Below, in pieces: positions 29,803 to 38,509 of a stretch of 39,018 nucleotides of DNA. The stretch's first letter is position 1. The number at the start of each line of letters is the position of its first letter. The stretch comes from Alphaproteobacteria bacterium. GTDB lineage: Bacteria; Pseudomonadota; Alphaproteobacteria; Sphingomonadales; Sphingomonadaceae. A program made the translations under genes and the position numbers. The notes under the pieces were generated by a model. That model was not told the origin of the DNA, ran no database searches, and saw only the letters and a program-made list of their open reading frames with translations. The stretch spans positions 1 through 39,018 of the forward strand of contig JAGWWF010000029.1 in assembly GCA_018970445.1 (NCBI GenBank), given 5' to 3'.

Positions 29803-32225
29803 GCCGCTGGCCCGCTATCGCTGCTGGCGTGACCCGTCTGCGCCTTCTGCTGCTCATCCTGGCTGCGCTGTTGCTGGCCGGCGTCGTGTATTGGCGGGCG
29901 ACCAGTGGCCTGCCAACCCAGGCCGAACTGGCCGGCTTCAGCCCGGCGCTGCCCTCGATGGTGCGCGATGTGAACGGGGAGATCGTCACCAGCTACACCC
30001 GCGAACGCCGCATCTTCGTGCCCTATGCCGAACTGCCGCCGCGCCTGATCCAGGCCTATGTCTCGGCAGAGGACAAGACCTTCTTCGAACATAGCGGCAT
30101 CGACTGGCTGGGCATTGCATCGGCGGTTGCCACCAACATCGAATCGCTGTTCAGTGATCGCCGGCCGGTGGGCGCGTCCACCATCACCCAGCAGGTGGCC
30201 AAGGGCCTGGTGGGCAGCGAAGTCTCGTTGTGGCGCAAGATCAGGGAAGCCATTGTTGCCCGCCGGCTGGAAGCGGCGCTGAGCAAGCAGCAGATCCTGG
30301 AAATCTACCTCAACCAGATCTTCCTCGGCCGCAACGCCTATGGGGTGGAGGCGGCGGCCCAGGCCTATTTCGGTGTGTCGGTCGATCGGCTCGATCTGGC
30401 GCAAATGGCCTATCTGGCGATCCTGCCCAAGGCGCCCTCCACCTATGATCCGGTGCGGCAGCGGGCGCGGGCGCTGGCCCGGCGCGATTATGTGCTGCGC
30501 CAGATGGCCGCAAACGGCCATATCAGCGAGGCCGAACGCGCCGCCGCCGCCGCCCAGCCGCTGGCCGCCATCCCCAACCGCGCCTTGCCGCGCCCGCGCG
30601 ACGATTATTTCATCGAGGAGGTGCGCCGGACCCTGATCGCCCGCTTTGGAGAAGGGCAGGAGAATGGCCCCAACAGCGTCTATGGCGGCGGCCTGTGGGT
30701 GCGCACCTCGCTTGATCCTGTCATGCAGGCGGCCGCCGAACAGGCGATGCGCGATGGCATGACCCGCTATGAAGCCGGCCGCCCGTGGCGCGGGCCGATT
30801 GCGCGCATCGAAACGGGCGGCGGCTGGCCCGGCCGCCTGTCGGGCACGATCGTTCCCCTGGGCTATCCCAACTGGGCCAAGGCGGTGGTGCTGACCAAAT
30901 CCGGCCTCGATACCCGCATCGGCTTCACCGATGGCAGCAGCGGTATCTTGCCCGGCCGGCTGGCGGCACGGCCGTTCCGCACCAGCAACCGTTCGGCCGC
31001 GCAGGTGCTGCGCCCCGGCGACGTGATCGCGGTCGCACGCACGCCGGCCGGTTGGGCGCTGCGCCAACCGCCTGAAATTTCGGGCGGGATGGTGGTAGAG
31101 GAAGTGGCATCGGGCCGCATCCGCGCCATGGTCGGCGGCTTTGATCCGCGCGCCCAGGCCTTCAACCGGGCAACGCAAGGCCTTCGCCAGCCCGGCTCCA
31201 CTTTCAAGCCGATCGTCTATGCCACCGCGATGGACAATGGCTTCACCCCGGCCAGCATCGTGGTCGATGGCCCCTATTGCGTGTTCCAGACGAAATTGCT
31301 GGGCACGAAATGCTTCAAGAATTTCAACAATCTGCGCAGCGCCGGGCCGCAGACGCTGCGCTGGGGCCTGGAACAGTCGCGCAATCTGATGACGGTGCGC
31401 ATTGCCGATGCCACCGGCATGGACCGCATCACCGCGCAGGCCAGGGCGCTGGGCATCGGCGATTATCAGCCGGTGCTCTCCATCGCGCTGGGGGCGGGTG
31501 AAACCACGGTGCTGCGCCTCACCAACGCCTATGCCCAGATCTTCAACGAAGGCCGCCGTCTGGAACCCGGTCTGATCGATTATGTGCAGGATCGCACCGG
31601 CAGGGTCATCTGGCGGCGGGACAATCGCGGTTGCCCCGGCTGCAACGCGCCCGATTGGAATGGCGGGCCGATGCCGCGCCCGCAGGGCCGGGTGGTGCAG
31701 GTGATGGACCCGCGCACCGCCTATCAGATCGTGCATGTGATGGTAGGCGTGATCCAGCGCGGCACCGGCACCGTGCTGGCCAGCCTGAATCGCCCGCTGG
31801 CCGGCAAGACCGGCACCACCAACGGCCCCAATGATGTGTGGTTCATCGGCGGCACGCCCGATATCGTGGCCGGCCTGTATCTGGGTTATGACCAGCCGCG
31901 CAGCCTTGGCAATCAGGCCCAGGGCGGCACCACGGCCGCGCCGATCTGGCGGCAATGGGGGCAGGTGGCCCTGAAGGACTGGCCCACATTGCCGTTCGCC
32001 ATCCCCGCAGGCGTGCGCATGGTGCGGGTGGATCGCCGTTCCGGCCGACGGGTGTTCGGCCTGTGGCCCGATCCTGGCCCGCGCCCCGCGGTGATCTGGG
32101 AGGCCTTCAAGCCCGACAGCGAACCGCGCCGCATCAACCGCGCCCAGGATGTGCTGGAACGGCGCAGCGGTGGCCGCGTGCGATCGGATGCGGAGTTTCT
32201 GGAAGCCGAAGGCGGGATTTACTGA
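29799..32225 (+). CDS. mrcA: penicillin-binding protein 1A (bifunctional)
   Basis: An 808-residue class A penicillin-binding protein that polymerises glycan strands and cross-links them in the periplasm. One membrane anchor (about residues 13-32) precedes the GT51 transglycosylase with the catalytic glutamate in VSAEDKTFFEHSGIDW and the GASTITQQVAKGLVG motif. The transpeptidase has SxxK as Ser467-Lys470 (PGSTFKPIVY), the second motif SRN in EQSRNLMTVR, and the KTG box at Lys670 (AGKTGTTNGPNDVWF). The start overlaps the amidase gene's stop by 4 bp. Length and motif order are normal for alphaproteobacterial PBP1A. Confidence 0.95.
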   Translation: MSRWPAIAAGVTRLRLLLLILAALLLAGVVYWRATSGLPTQAELAGFSPALPSMVRDVNGEIVTSYTRERRIFVPYAELPPRLIQAYVSAEDKTFFEHSGIDWLGIASAVATNIESLFSDRRPVGASTITQQVAKGLVGSEVSLWRKIREAIVARRLEAALSKQQILEIYLNQIFLGRNAYGVEAAAQAYFGVSVDRLDLAQMAYLAILPKAPSTYDPVRQRARALARRDYVLRQMAANGHISEAERAAAAAQPLAAIPNRALPRPRDDYFIEEVRRTLIARFGEGQENGPNSVYGGGLWVRTSLDPVMQAAAEQAMRDGMTRYEAGRPWRGPIARIETGGGWPGRLSGTIVPLGYPNWAKAVVLTKSGLDTRIGFTDGSSGILPGRLAARPFRTSNRSAAQVLRPGDVIAVARTPAGWALRQPPEISGGMVVEEVASGRIRAMVGGFDPRAQAFNRATQGLRQPGSTFKPIVYATAMDNGFTPASIVVDGPYCVFQTKLLGTKCFKNFNNLRSAGPQTLRWGLEQSRNLMTVRIADATGMDRITAQARALGIGDYQPVLSIALGAGETTVLRLTNAYAQIFNEGRRLEPGLIDYVQDRTGRVIWRRDNRGCPGCNAPDWNGGPMPRPQGRVVQVMDPRTAYQIVHVMVGVIQRGTGTVLASLNRPLAGKTGTTNGPNDVWFIGGTPDIVAGLYLGYDQPRSLGNQAQGGTTAAPIWRQWGQVALKDWPTLPFAIPAGVRMVRVDRRSGRRVFGLWPDPGPRPAVIWEAFKPDSEPRRINRAQDVLERRSGGRVRSDAEFLEAEGGIY

Positions 32226-32272
32226 CGCAGCACCTCTTGCCAGCCGGCGGCGCGCGCCCTATCCGCACCGCC

Positions 32273-33401
32273 ATGAGAGCCGAAGCCGAACATCACGCCC
32301 TCCAGATCAAGCAGGCGCTCGACCTGCTGAGGAGGTCTCTTTGACTGGGATCGTGCCCTTCGCCGCCTGGATGAACTGAACGCGCGGGTGGAAGACCCGA
32401 AGCTGTGGGACAATCCCAAGGCCGCACAGGCCCTGATGACCGAGCGGCGCCGGCTGGATGAAGCCATCACCGCGACGCGCGACATCGAACGCGACCTGGC
32501 CGACACCAGCGAGCTGATCGAACTGGCCGAACTGGAAGGCGACGAGGCGCTGGCCGAAGATGGCGTTGCCGCGCTCAAGGCGCTTGCCCAGCGGGCCGAG
32601 AAGGACAAGGTTGCCGCCCTGCTGTCGGGCGAGGCCGACAACAACGACACCTATATCGAAGTCAACAGCGGTGCGGGCGGCACCGAAAGCCAGGACTGGG
32701 CCTCGATGCTGCTGCGCATGTATCAGCGCTGGGCCGAAAAGCACGGCTACAAGGTCGAGCTGATCGATTTCAACAGCGGTGAAACCGCCGGCATCAAGAA
32801 CGCCACCCTGCTGGTGAAGGGCGCCCAGGCCTATGGCTGGGCCAAGACCGAAAGCGGCGTGCACCGGCTGGTGCGCATCAGCCCCTATGACAGCGCGGCG
32901 CGCCGGCACACCAGCTTTGCCAGCGTCTGGGTCTATCCGCAGGTGGACGACGAGATCGAGATCGAGGTGAAGGAATCCGATCTGAAGATCGATACCTATC
33001 GCGCCTCTGGCGCGGGCGGCCAGCATGTCAACACCACCGATTCGGCCATCCGCATCACCCATATCCCCACCGGGGTGATCGTCGCCTGCCAGAACGAACG
33101 CAGCCAGCACAAGAACCGCGCCACCGCGATGAAGATGCTCAAGGCCCGGTTGTATGAACGCGAACTGGCCATCCGCGAGGCCGAAGCCGCCAAGACCGAA
33201 GCCAGCAAGACCGACATCGGCTGGGGCCACCAGATCCGCTCCTATGTGCTGCAACCCTACCAGCTGGTGAAGGATCTGCGCACCGGCGTCACCTCCACCA
33301 GCCCGGCCGACGTGCTGGATGGCGATGTCGATCCCTTCATGGCCGCCGCCCTGTCGCAGCGCGTCACCGGCGAAGCGGTGGACGTGGACGACGTGGACTG
33401 A
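32273..33401 (+). CDS. prfB: peptide chain release factor 2, with programmed +1 frameshift
   Basis: Class I release factor RF2, which reads UAA and UGA. The gene is split: 23 codons from the ATG at 32273 end at TGA 32342-32344, and the remaining 352 codons lie in the +1 frame from 32343. Slippage at CTT-TGA-C gives a 375-residue protein joined as [15 protein letters not shown] is at [11 protein letters not shown]. The stop-recognition tripeptide, SPF in E. coli RF2, reads SPY ([12 protein letters not shown]). The frameshift senses RF2 shortage: slow decoding of the UGA favours slippage. It follows PBP1A at 47 bp and ends in a hairpin shared with the convergent metC-like gene. Confidence 0.96.
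32330..32345 (+). promoter_or_regulatory. prfB +1 recoding site
   Basis: AGGAGG (32330-32335), TCT, and CTTTGAC reproduce the known RF2 recoding element: an internal Shine-Dalgarno sequence three bases before the slippery CTT, then the in-frame UGA followed by C, the least efficient UGA context. The same arrangement is found in E. coli prfB. Confidence 0.95.
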
Positions 33402-33438
33402 CCCATGATCCTCCCCCTCCGGGGAAGGATCGGGTCAG
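33398..33438. terminator. long hairpin spanning both stop codons of prfB and the metC-like gene
   Basis: CTGACCC (33398-33404) pairs with GGGTCAG (33432-33438), GATCCT (33407-33412) with AGGATC (33426-33431), and CCCC (33414-33417) with GGGG (33421-33424). The prfB stop (33399-33401) and the opposite-strand stop of the metC-like gene (33435-33437) are paired with each other. There is no long T-run on either side, so it may act as a bidirectional stabiliser or factor-dependent terminator. Confidence 0.65.
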
Positions 33439-34637
33439 AATTGCGCCAGATAACGCGCCAGCCCTGCATCCAGATCGGCGATCAGATCGCCTGTGTCTTC
33501 CAGCCCGATCGACAGCCGCACGATCGGCCCCGGCAGCGCGGTGCGGGTTGCAGTGCGGATGCGGTCCAGCTCCACCGGCAGCACCAGCGATTCATAGCCG
33601 CCCCAGGAAAAACCGATGCCGAAATGGGCCAGCCCATCGATAAGCGCGGCGGTGTGCGGCCGGCTGCCCTGTTTCAACACCATGGCAAAAAGCCCGGTTG
33701 AGCCCTTGAAATCGCGACAGAACAGCGCGTGATCGGGGTGGGAGGGCAGGGCGGGGTGCCACACCCTGTCCACCGCCGGATGCGTCTCCAGCCAGCGCGC
33801 GATGGCCAGGGCCGAGGCTTCGTGCCGATCCAGCCGCAAGCCCAGCGTGCGCAGCCCGCGCAGGGCCAGGGCACAATCATCGGCCGAAACGAAATGGCCC
33901 AGCCGATAGGTGGCGGCCTTCAGCCGGGGCCACAGCGCCGCCGTGGCAGTGGCGCTGCCCATCATCACATCGCTGTGTCCACCGACATATTTGGTCAACG
34001 CCTGGATGCTGATGTCCACCCCCAGGCTGATCGCTTGCAGCCGCAGCGGCGTGGCCCAGGTGTTGTCGATCAGCGTGGTGATGCCGTGCGCCCGCGCCAC
34101 CGCGGTAATGGCCGGCAGGTCCTGCACCTCAAAGCTCAACGAACCCGGTGATTCCAGCAGGATGGCCCGCGTCTGTTCAGAGATGATCTCAGCAATGCCG
34201 GCCCCGCAGCGCGGATCGATATAGCGGGTGGTGATGCCCAGCGGCGCCAGCAGCTGATCGGCAAAGATGCGGCTTGGTTCATAGGCGCTGTCGGTGATCA
34301 GCAGTTCATCGCCGGCCTTCAGACAGGCCAGCAGGCTGGTGGCGATCGCCGCCACGCCGGATGGGAACAGCTTGGTGCCGGCCGCGCCCGGTTCCAGCCC
34401 GGTCAGCGCGTCTTCCAGCGCCCAGTGGCTCTGGGTGCCGCGCCGGCCATAATAGAGCCCGGCATCGGGATCGCTGATCGCGCGGTCCAGATCGGCAAGA
34501 TTGTCGAACAATATGGTCGATGCCCGCGCCACCGGCGGGTTCACCATGTCCACGGCATGATCGCGCCCGGCCTGGGCGAGCCGGGTGCCGATGCCCAGGC
34601 CCGACAGGTCAGCCCGCGGCGGCCGGCGTGCGGTCAC
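33435..34637 (-). CDS. metC: PLP-dependent cystathionine beta-lyase type enzyme
   Basis: A 400-residue fold-type I PLP enzyme of the Cys/Met metabolism family. The conserved segments are YYGRRGTQSHWALEDALTGLE, LFPSGVAAIA, IDNTWATPLRLQ, and TKYVGGHSDVMMG with the PLP-binding Lys216. The sequence matches bacterial MetC, which splits cystathionine to homocysteine in methionine synthesis; related enzymes use other sulfur amino acids. The GTG at 34637 is the likely start because the preceding sulfurtransferase gene stops 11 bp upstream; in-frame codons before it run into that gene. It is the second gene of an sseA-metC pair and ends in the hairpin shared with prfB. Confidence 0.9.
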   Translation of the reverse strand: MTARRPPRADLSGLGIGTRLAQAGRDHAVDMVNPPVARASTILFDNLADLDRAISDPDAGLYYGRRGTQSHWALEDALTGLEPGAAGTKLFPSGVAAIATSLLACLKAGDELLITDSAYEPSRIFADQLLAPLGITTRYIDPRCGAGIAEIISEQTRAILLESPGSLSFEVQDLPAITAVARAHGITTLIDNTWATPLRLQAISLGVDISIQALTKYVGGHSDVMMGSATATAALWPRLKAATYRLGHFVSADDCALALRGLRTLGLRLDRHEASALAIARWLETHPAVDRVWHPALPSHPDHALFCRDFKGSTGLFAMVLKQGSRPHTAALIDGLAHFGIGFSWGGYESLVLPVELDRIRTATRTALPGPIVRLSIGLEDTGDLIADLDAGLARYLAQF

Positions 34638-34648
34638 AAGCCCAACGC

Positions 34649-35488
34649 CTATTGGCCCATCACGACCGGATTGTGCGGGTTGGCACCCCACTCGCTCCAG
34701 CTGCCGTCATACACCGCCACATCGGCCTTGCCGTTCAGCGCCGCGCCAAAGGCCAGCACGGGGGCGGTGATGCCCGAACCGCAGGTGGCAACCAGCGGCC
34801 TGGCCAGATCGATGCCGGCGCCATCAAACAGCGCCTTGATCTCGGCGACGGTCTTGTAGGTGCCATCCTCGTTGAACAGGGCAGCATAGGGGATGTTCTT
34901 CGAACCCGGAATATGGCCGGGGCGCACGCCAGGGCGCGGATCGGCTTCCGCCCCGGTGAAGCGTGCGGCAGAGCGGGCATCGACCACCTGTTCGGCCCGG
35001 GTGCGCAGGTTTTCGGTCATCTGGGCGGCATCGCGCACCAGCTTCTTGTCGGCCCACACGGTGAAATGGCGGTGGCGCACGATCGGCTTGCCGCTTTCCG
35101 CCGGGCGGCCTTCGGCCTGCCACTTGCCAAAGCCGCCATCCAGGATCGCCACTTCATGCGCGCCGAACAGATGCAGCATCCACCACACGCGCGCAGCCGA
35201 ACGGATGGGGCTGTTGTCATACACCACGATGCGGCTGCCATCGCCCAGGCCCAGCGCCTGGCAGCGGCTGGCGAATTTTTCGGCCGGCGGCAACATGGTG
35301 GGCAGCGGGTTGGCGGTGTCCGACACCTCCTCAATGTCGAAGAACACGGCACCGGGGATGTGCGCGGCTTCGAATTCGGCGCGGGCATTGCGCGCATGGG
35401 CCGGCAGGAACAGCGTGGCATCGATGATCCGCAGATCGGACTTGCCCATCTCTGCGGCAAGCCATTCAGTGGACACCAGAAGGTTCAT
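34649..35488 (-). CDS. sseA: 3-mercaptopyruvate sulfurtransferase
   Basis: A 279-residue tandem rhodanese. The N-terminal rhodanese domain is inactive as usual, and the C-terminal one has Cys236 in the active-site loop ATCGSGITA; the CGSGxTA form is typical of 3-mercaptopyruvate sulfurtransferases rather than thiosulfate rhodaneses. It transfers sulfur from mercaptopyruvate to thiols or cyanide. The ATG at 35488 follows TTGGGAG at a good distance; the open frame continues further without support. With the metC-like gene 11 bp downstream it forms a small sulfur amino acid operon. Confidence 0.93.
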   Translation of the reverse strand: MNLLVSTEWLAAEMGKSDLRIIDATLFLPAHARNARAEFEAAHIPGAVFFDIEEVSDTANPLPTMLPPAEKFASRCQALGLGDGSRIVVYDNSPIRSAARVWWMLHLFGAHEVAILDGGFGKWQAEGRPAESGKPIVRHRHFTVWADKKLVRDAAQMTENLRTRAEQVVDARSAARFTGAEADPRPGVRPGHIPGSKNIPYAALFNEDGTYKTVAEIKALFDGAGIDLARPLVATCGSGITAPVLAFGAALNGKADVAVYDGSWSEWGANPHNPVVMGQ

Positions 35489-35611
35489 GCGGATACTCCC
35501 AAGGATCATTGTCTGGCAAAAGGATAGAGGCGTGACATAATTGCGCGGCCAGCGCCTGTCACCCCCCATGTCAGCCCGTCAGGCAGCTTTGTTACAGAGT
35601 GGAGAGAATTA

Positions 35612-36061
35612 GTGGTCGACGTGTTGCATTTGGGCCAATCATCGGCCCTGCCGGCCAGCCCGGAGGCCGCGGTGCTGGATTATCCGCCCAATCCGCGCCC
35701 CGGCGCGATCTATCTGGTGCGCTTCACCTGCCCGGAATTCACGTCGCTGTGCCCGGTGACGGGTGCGCCGGATTTCGCCCATATCGTGATCGATTATGTG
35801 CCCGATGAAAGCATCGTGGAATCAAAGGCCTTGAAGCTGTTTCTTGGATCGTTCCGCAACCATGCCGGCTTTCACGAGGATGTGACGGTTGGGATCGGCC
35901 AGCGGCTGGTGGCCGAAATGCGCCCGCATTGGCTGCGCATCGGGGGTTATTGGTATCCGCGCGGCGGCATTCCCATCGATGTGTTCTGGCAAAGCGGCCC
36001 GGTGCCCGCTGGCCTGTGGCTGCCCGATCAGGGCGTGCCGACCTATCGCGGCCGCGGCTGA
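35612..36061 (+). CDS. queF: NADPH-dependent 7-cyano-7-deazaguanine reductase
   Basis: A 149-residue nitrile reductase of the short, single-domain QueF type that converts preQ0 to preQ1 for the modified tRNA base queuosine. The catalytic Cys47 and Asp54 are in [12 protein letters not shown], and the substrate-binding [21 protein letters not shown] block (first 20 residues of it shown in positions 70-90) follows. Translation starts at a GTG at 35612, preceded by GGAGAGAA. No preQ1 riboswitch is visible in the 123-bp upstream region, only a CATAAT -10 candidate at 35536-35541. queE and queC lie 1.8 kb downstream on the other strand. Confidence 0.94.
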   Translation: MVDVLHLGQSSALPASPEAAVLDYPPNPRPGAIYLVRFTCPEFTSLCPVTGAPDFAHIVIDYVPDESIVESKALKLFLGSFRNHAGFHEDVTVGIGQRLVAEMRPHWLRIGGYWYPRGGIPIDVFWQSGPVPAGLWLPDQGVPTYRGRG

Positions 36062-36083
36062 ACCCGAACTGGAAGGAACGACC

Positions 36084-37814
36084 ATGATTCGCCTCACCAT
36101 CGCTGCCCTCTTGCTGGCCGGTGCCGCCAGCGCGCAACCAGTGAGTTTGGCCGCCGATCAGCGGCTGAAGGCGATTTACGACGCCGAATGGCAATGGCGG
36201 CTGGCGCGCACCGGCCAGGTGCAGGACGGGCTGGACACCAGGCCCGGCCCGCGGCTGCCCTGCGTGACGCCGGCCTGCCAGGCCGAACAGCAGCGATACT
36301 GGCAAGGCATGCTGGACCAGCTGGCCAGCATCCCCGATGCCGAACTGTCTGCGCCCGAACGGCTGAACAAGGCGGTTCTGGCCGAATCACTGCGTGCCGA
36401 GGTGGTGGGCATCCGGTGGCGCAATTATGAGATGCCGATCAACAGCGATGTGAACGTGTGGAATTATCTGCCTGCCCAGGCGCCGTTCCGCACGGCAGAA
36501 GAATATCGCAACTATATCAACAGGATGCGTGACATTCCGCGCTGGTTTGACGAGCATTTGGCCAACATGCGCGCCGGTCTGAAGCGCGGCTTCACCCCGC
36601 CGGCGATCACGCTGAAAGGCCGCGATCAAACGCTGGCCGCCCAGATCAAGCCGGCGAACGACAGCCCCTTCTATGGCGCCTTTCGCGCCATGCCGGCCAG
36701 CATTCCCGCCGCCGAACAGGAGGCGCTGCGTGCCGAGGCCCGCGACGTGATCGATCGCATCGTCAACCCGGCACAGGCGAAGATGCTGGCCTTTGTGCGC
36801 AGCGAATATCTGCCCGGCGCGCGCACCACCACCGGCGCCCGCGATCTGCCCGATGGCACCGCCTGGTATCGCGATCAGGTCAAGGAATTCACCACCACCG
36901 ATCTGACGCCGCAAGCCATCCACCAGATTGGTCTGAAAGAGGTCGCCCGCATCGATGCCGATCTGCGCGCCGCCATGGTGCAATCGGGCTTCAAGGGTGA
37001 ATACAAGGATTTCCTGGTCTTTCTTCGCACCGATCCGCAATTCTATGCCCGCACGCCGGATGAACTTCTCGGCTTTTCCGCCTATGTCATCAAGCGGATG
37101 GACGGGAAATTGAGCCAGATCTTCACCACGCTGCCGCGCTATCGCTTCACGCTGCGCCCCGTTCCCGATGCCATCGCGCCCACCTACACCTCCGGGCGCG
37201 GCGGGCTCGATGCCTGTTACATGAACACCTATGATCTGAAATCACGGCCGCTGTTCATGCTCACCGCGCTCACCCTGCACGAATGCGTGCCGGGCCACAG
37301 CCACCAGGGCGCCATGGCGCTGGAGGCCCCGGCCGCGCCGCCCTTCCGCCGTCGCACCTATTTCTCCGGCTATGGCGAGGGCTGGGGGCTTTACACCGAG
37401 TTTCTGGGCAAGGAACTGGGCATGTACCGCAACGCCTATGAGGAGTTTGGCCGCGCCAGCTTTGAAAACTGGCGGGCCAGCCGGCTGGTGGTGGATACCG
37501 GCCTGCACATGATGGGCTGGAGCCGCGATCAGGCGATTGCCTATCTTGAAGAGCATACCGCACTGGCCCGCCACGATATCGAGATCGAGGTGGATCGTTA
37601 CATCAGCTGGCCCGGCCAGGCGCTGGCCTACAAGCTGGGCGAGATGAGCATCCGTACGTTGCGCGGCGAGGCGGAAACGTCCCTCGGCGCCGGGTTCGAC
37701 ATCCGCCGCTTCCACGATCATCTGCTGGGGCTGGGATCGGTGCCGCTGCCGGTGATGGAATCGGAAATGCGGGCCTGGGTGGCGGCGGAGAAGGCGCGGG
37801 GGGCAGCGAAATAG
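36084..37814 (+). CDS. DUF885 family exported metallopeptidase
   Basis: A 576-residue protein with a signal peptide (MIRLTIAALLLAGAASAQPVS), hence periplasmic or secreted. It belongs to the DUF885 family, in which the motif HExxPGHxxQ is conserved; here His399 and Glu400 begin LHECVPGHSHQGAM, consistent with a zinc metallopeptidase distantly like M32 carboxypeptidases. The later part has YGEGWGLYTEFLGKELG, another family hallmark. GGAAGGAA precedes the ATG at 36084. It lies 22 bp after queF on the same strand and may be cotranscribed, though a functional link is not evident. Confidence 0.92.
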   Translation: MIRLTIAALLLAGAASAQPVSLAADQRLKAIYDAEWQWRLARTGQVQDGLDTRPGPRLPCVTPACQAEQQRYWQGMLDQLASIPDAELSAPERLNKAVLAESLRAEVVGIRWRNYEMPINSDVNVWNYLPAQAPFRTAEEYRNYINRMRDIPRWFDEHLANMRAGLKRGFTPPAITLKGRDQTLAAQIKPANDSPFYGAFRAMPASIPAAEQEALRAEARDVIDRIVNPAQAKMLAFVRSEYLPGARTTTGARDLPDGTAWYRDQVKEFTTTDLTPQAIHQIGLKEVARIDADLRAAMVQSGFKGEYKDFLVFLRTDPQFYARTPDELLGFSAYVIKRMDGKLSQIFTTLPRYRFTLRPVPDAIAPTYTSGRGGLDACYMNTYDLKSRPLFMLTALTLHECVPGHSHQGAMALEAPAAPPFRRRTYFSGYGEGWGLYTEFLGKELGMYRNAYEEFGRASFENWRASRLVVDTGLHMMGWSRDQAIAYLEEHTALARHDIEIEVDRYISWPGQALAYKLGEMSIRTLRGEAETSLGAGFDIRRFHDHLLGLGSVPLPVMESEMRAWVAAEKARGAAK

Positions 37815-37876
37815 CGGCCTTGCAATTGTCAGAACCGGGTCAAGCCAAACAAGTTCAGCATGACGGTTTCCGGTGT

Positions 37877-38509
37877 TTACGCAATCCCCGTCAGCTTGTG
37901 GGTCTGGAGCGAAAGCCGCCACCTGGGGTTGGCCAGGCACCAGGCGATCGCTGCCTGAATATTCTCGGCCTGCGCCGGCCCGTCCATCGGTTGCAGGAAG
38001 AAATGCTGGAAATCCAGCCCCTCGAACCGCTCCGGCATGGCCTTTGGCTGCGGGAACACCAGCTTCAGTTCATTGCCACTGGTCAGCTGCAACGGCGCAT
38101 CGGCCTTGGGGGAAACGCAGATCCAGTCGATGCCCGGCGGCGGCACCTGCGTGCCGTTGGTTTCGATGGCGATCTCGAAACCGCGGGCGTGCAGAGCGTC
38201 CACCAGCGCTGCATCCAGTTGCAACAGCGGTTCGCCGCCGGTGCACACCACCAGCCGGTGCGGCATTGTCTCGCCCCAGCAGGCCGCCACCGCATCGGCC
38301 AGCGCCGCGGCCATGGCAAACTTGCCGCCGCCCGGCCCGTCGGTGCCAACAAAATCCGTGTCGCAGAATGTGCACACCGCCGTGGCGCGATCCTGTTCGC
38401 GCCCGGTCCACAGATTGCAGCCGGCAAAGCGCAGGAACACCGCTCGCCGCCCGGTCTGCGCGCCTTCGCCCTGCAGGGTGAGGAACAATTCCTTGACCGC
38501 GTAGCTCAT
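37877..38509 (-). CDS. queE: 7-carboxy-7-deazaguanine synthase
   Basis: A 210-residue radical SAM enzyme that forms the deazapurine ring of 7-carboxy-7-deazaguanine in queuosine synthesis. Its iron-sulfur motif is the QueE-type CX14CX2C: Cys31, Cys46 and Cys49 ([11 protein letters not shown], then [12 protein letters not shown]), instead of the usual CX3CX2C. The GGE motif is [11 protein letters not shown]. The frame opens with [15 protein letters not shown] from the ATG at 38509, which overlaps the stop of queC (ATGA, 38506-38509). QueC and QueE act one after the other, so the overlap fits coupled expression. Confidence 0.94.
   Translation of the reverse strand: MSYAVKELFLTLQGEGAQTGRRAVFLRFAGCNLWTGREQDRATAVCTFCDTDFVGTDGPGGGKFAMAAALADAVAACWGETMPHRLVVCTGGEPLLQLDAALVDALHARGFEIAIETNGTQVPPPGIDWICVSPKADAPLQLTSGNELKLVFPQPKAMPERFEGLDFQHFFLQPMDGPAQAENIQAAIAWCLANPRWRLSLQTHKLTGIA

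Noticed and set aside
35489-35611. preQ1 riboswitch ahead of queF
   Set aside because: None of the conserved sequence blocks or pseudoknot elements of the preQ1 classes that I know is visible.
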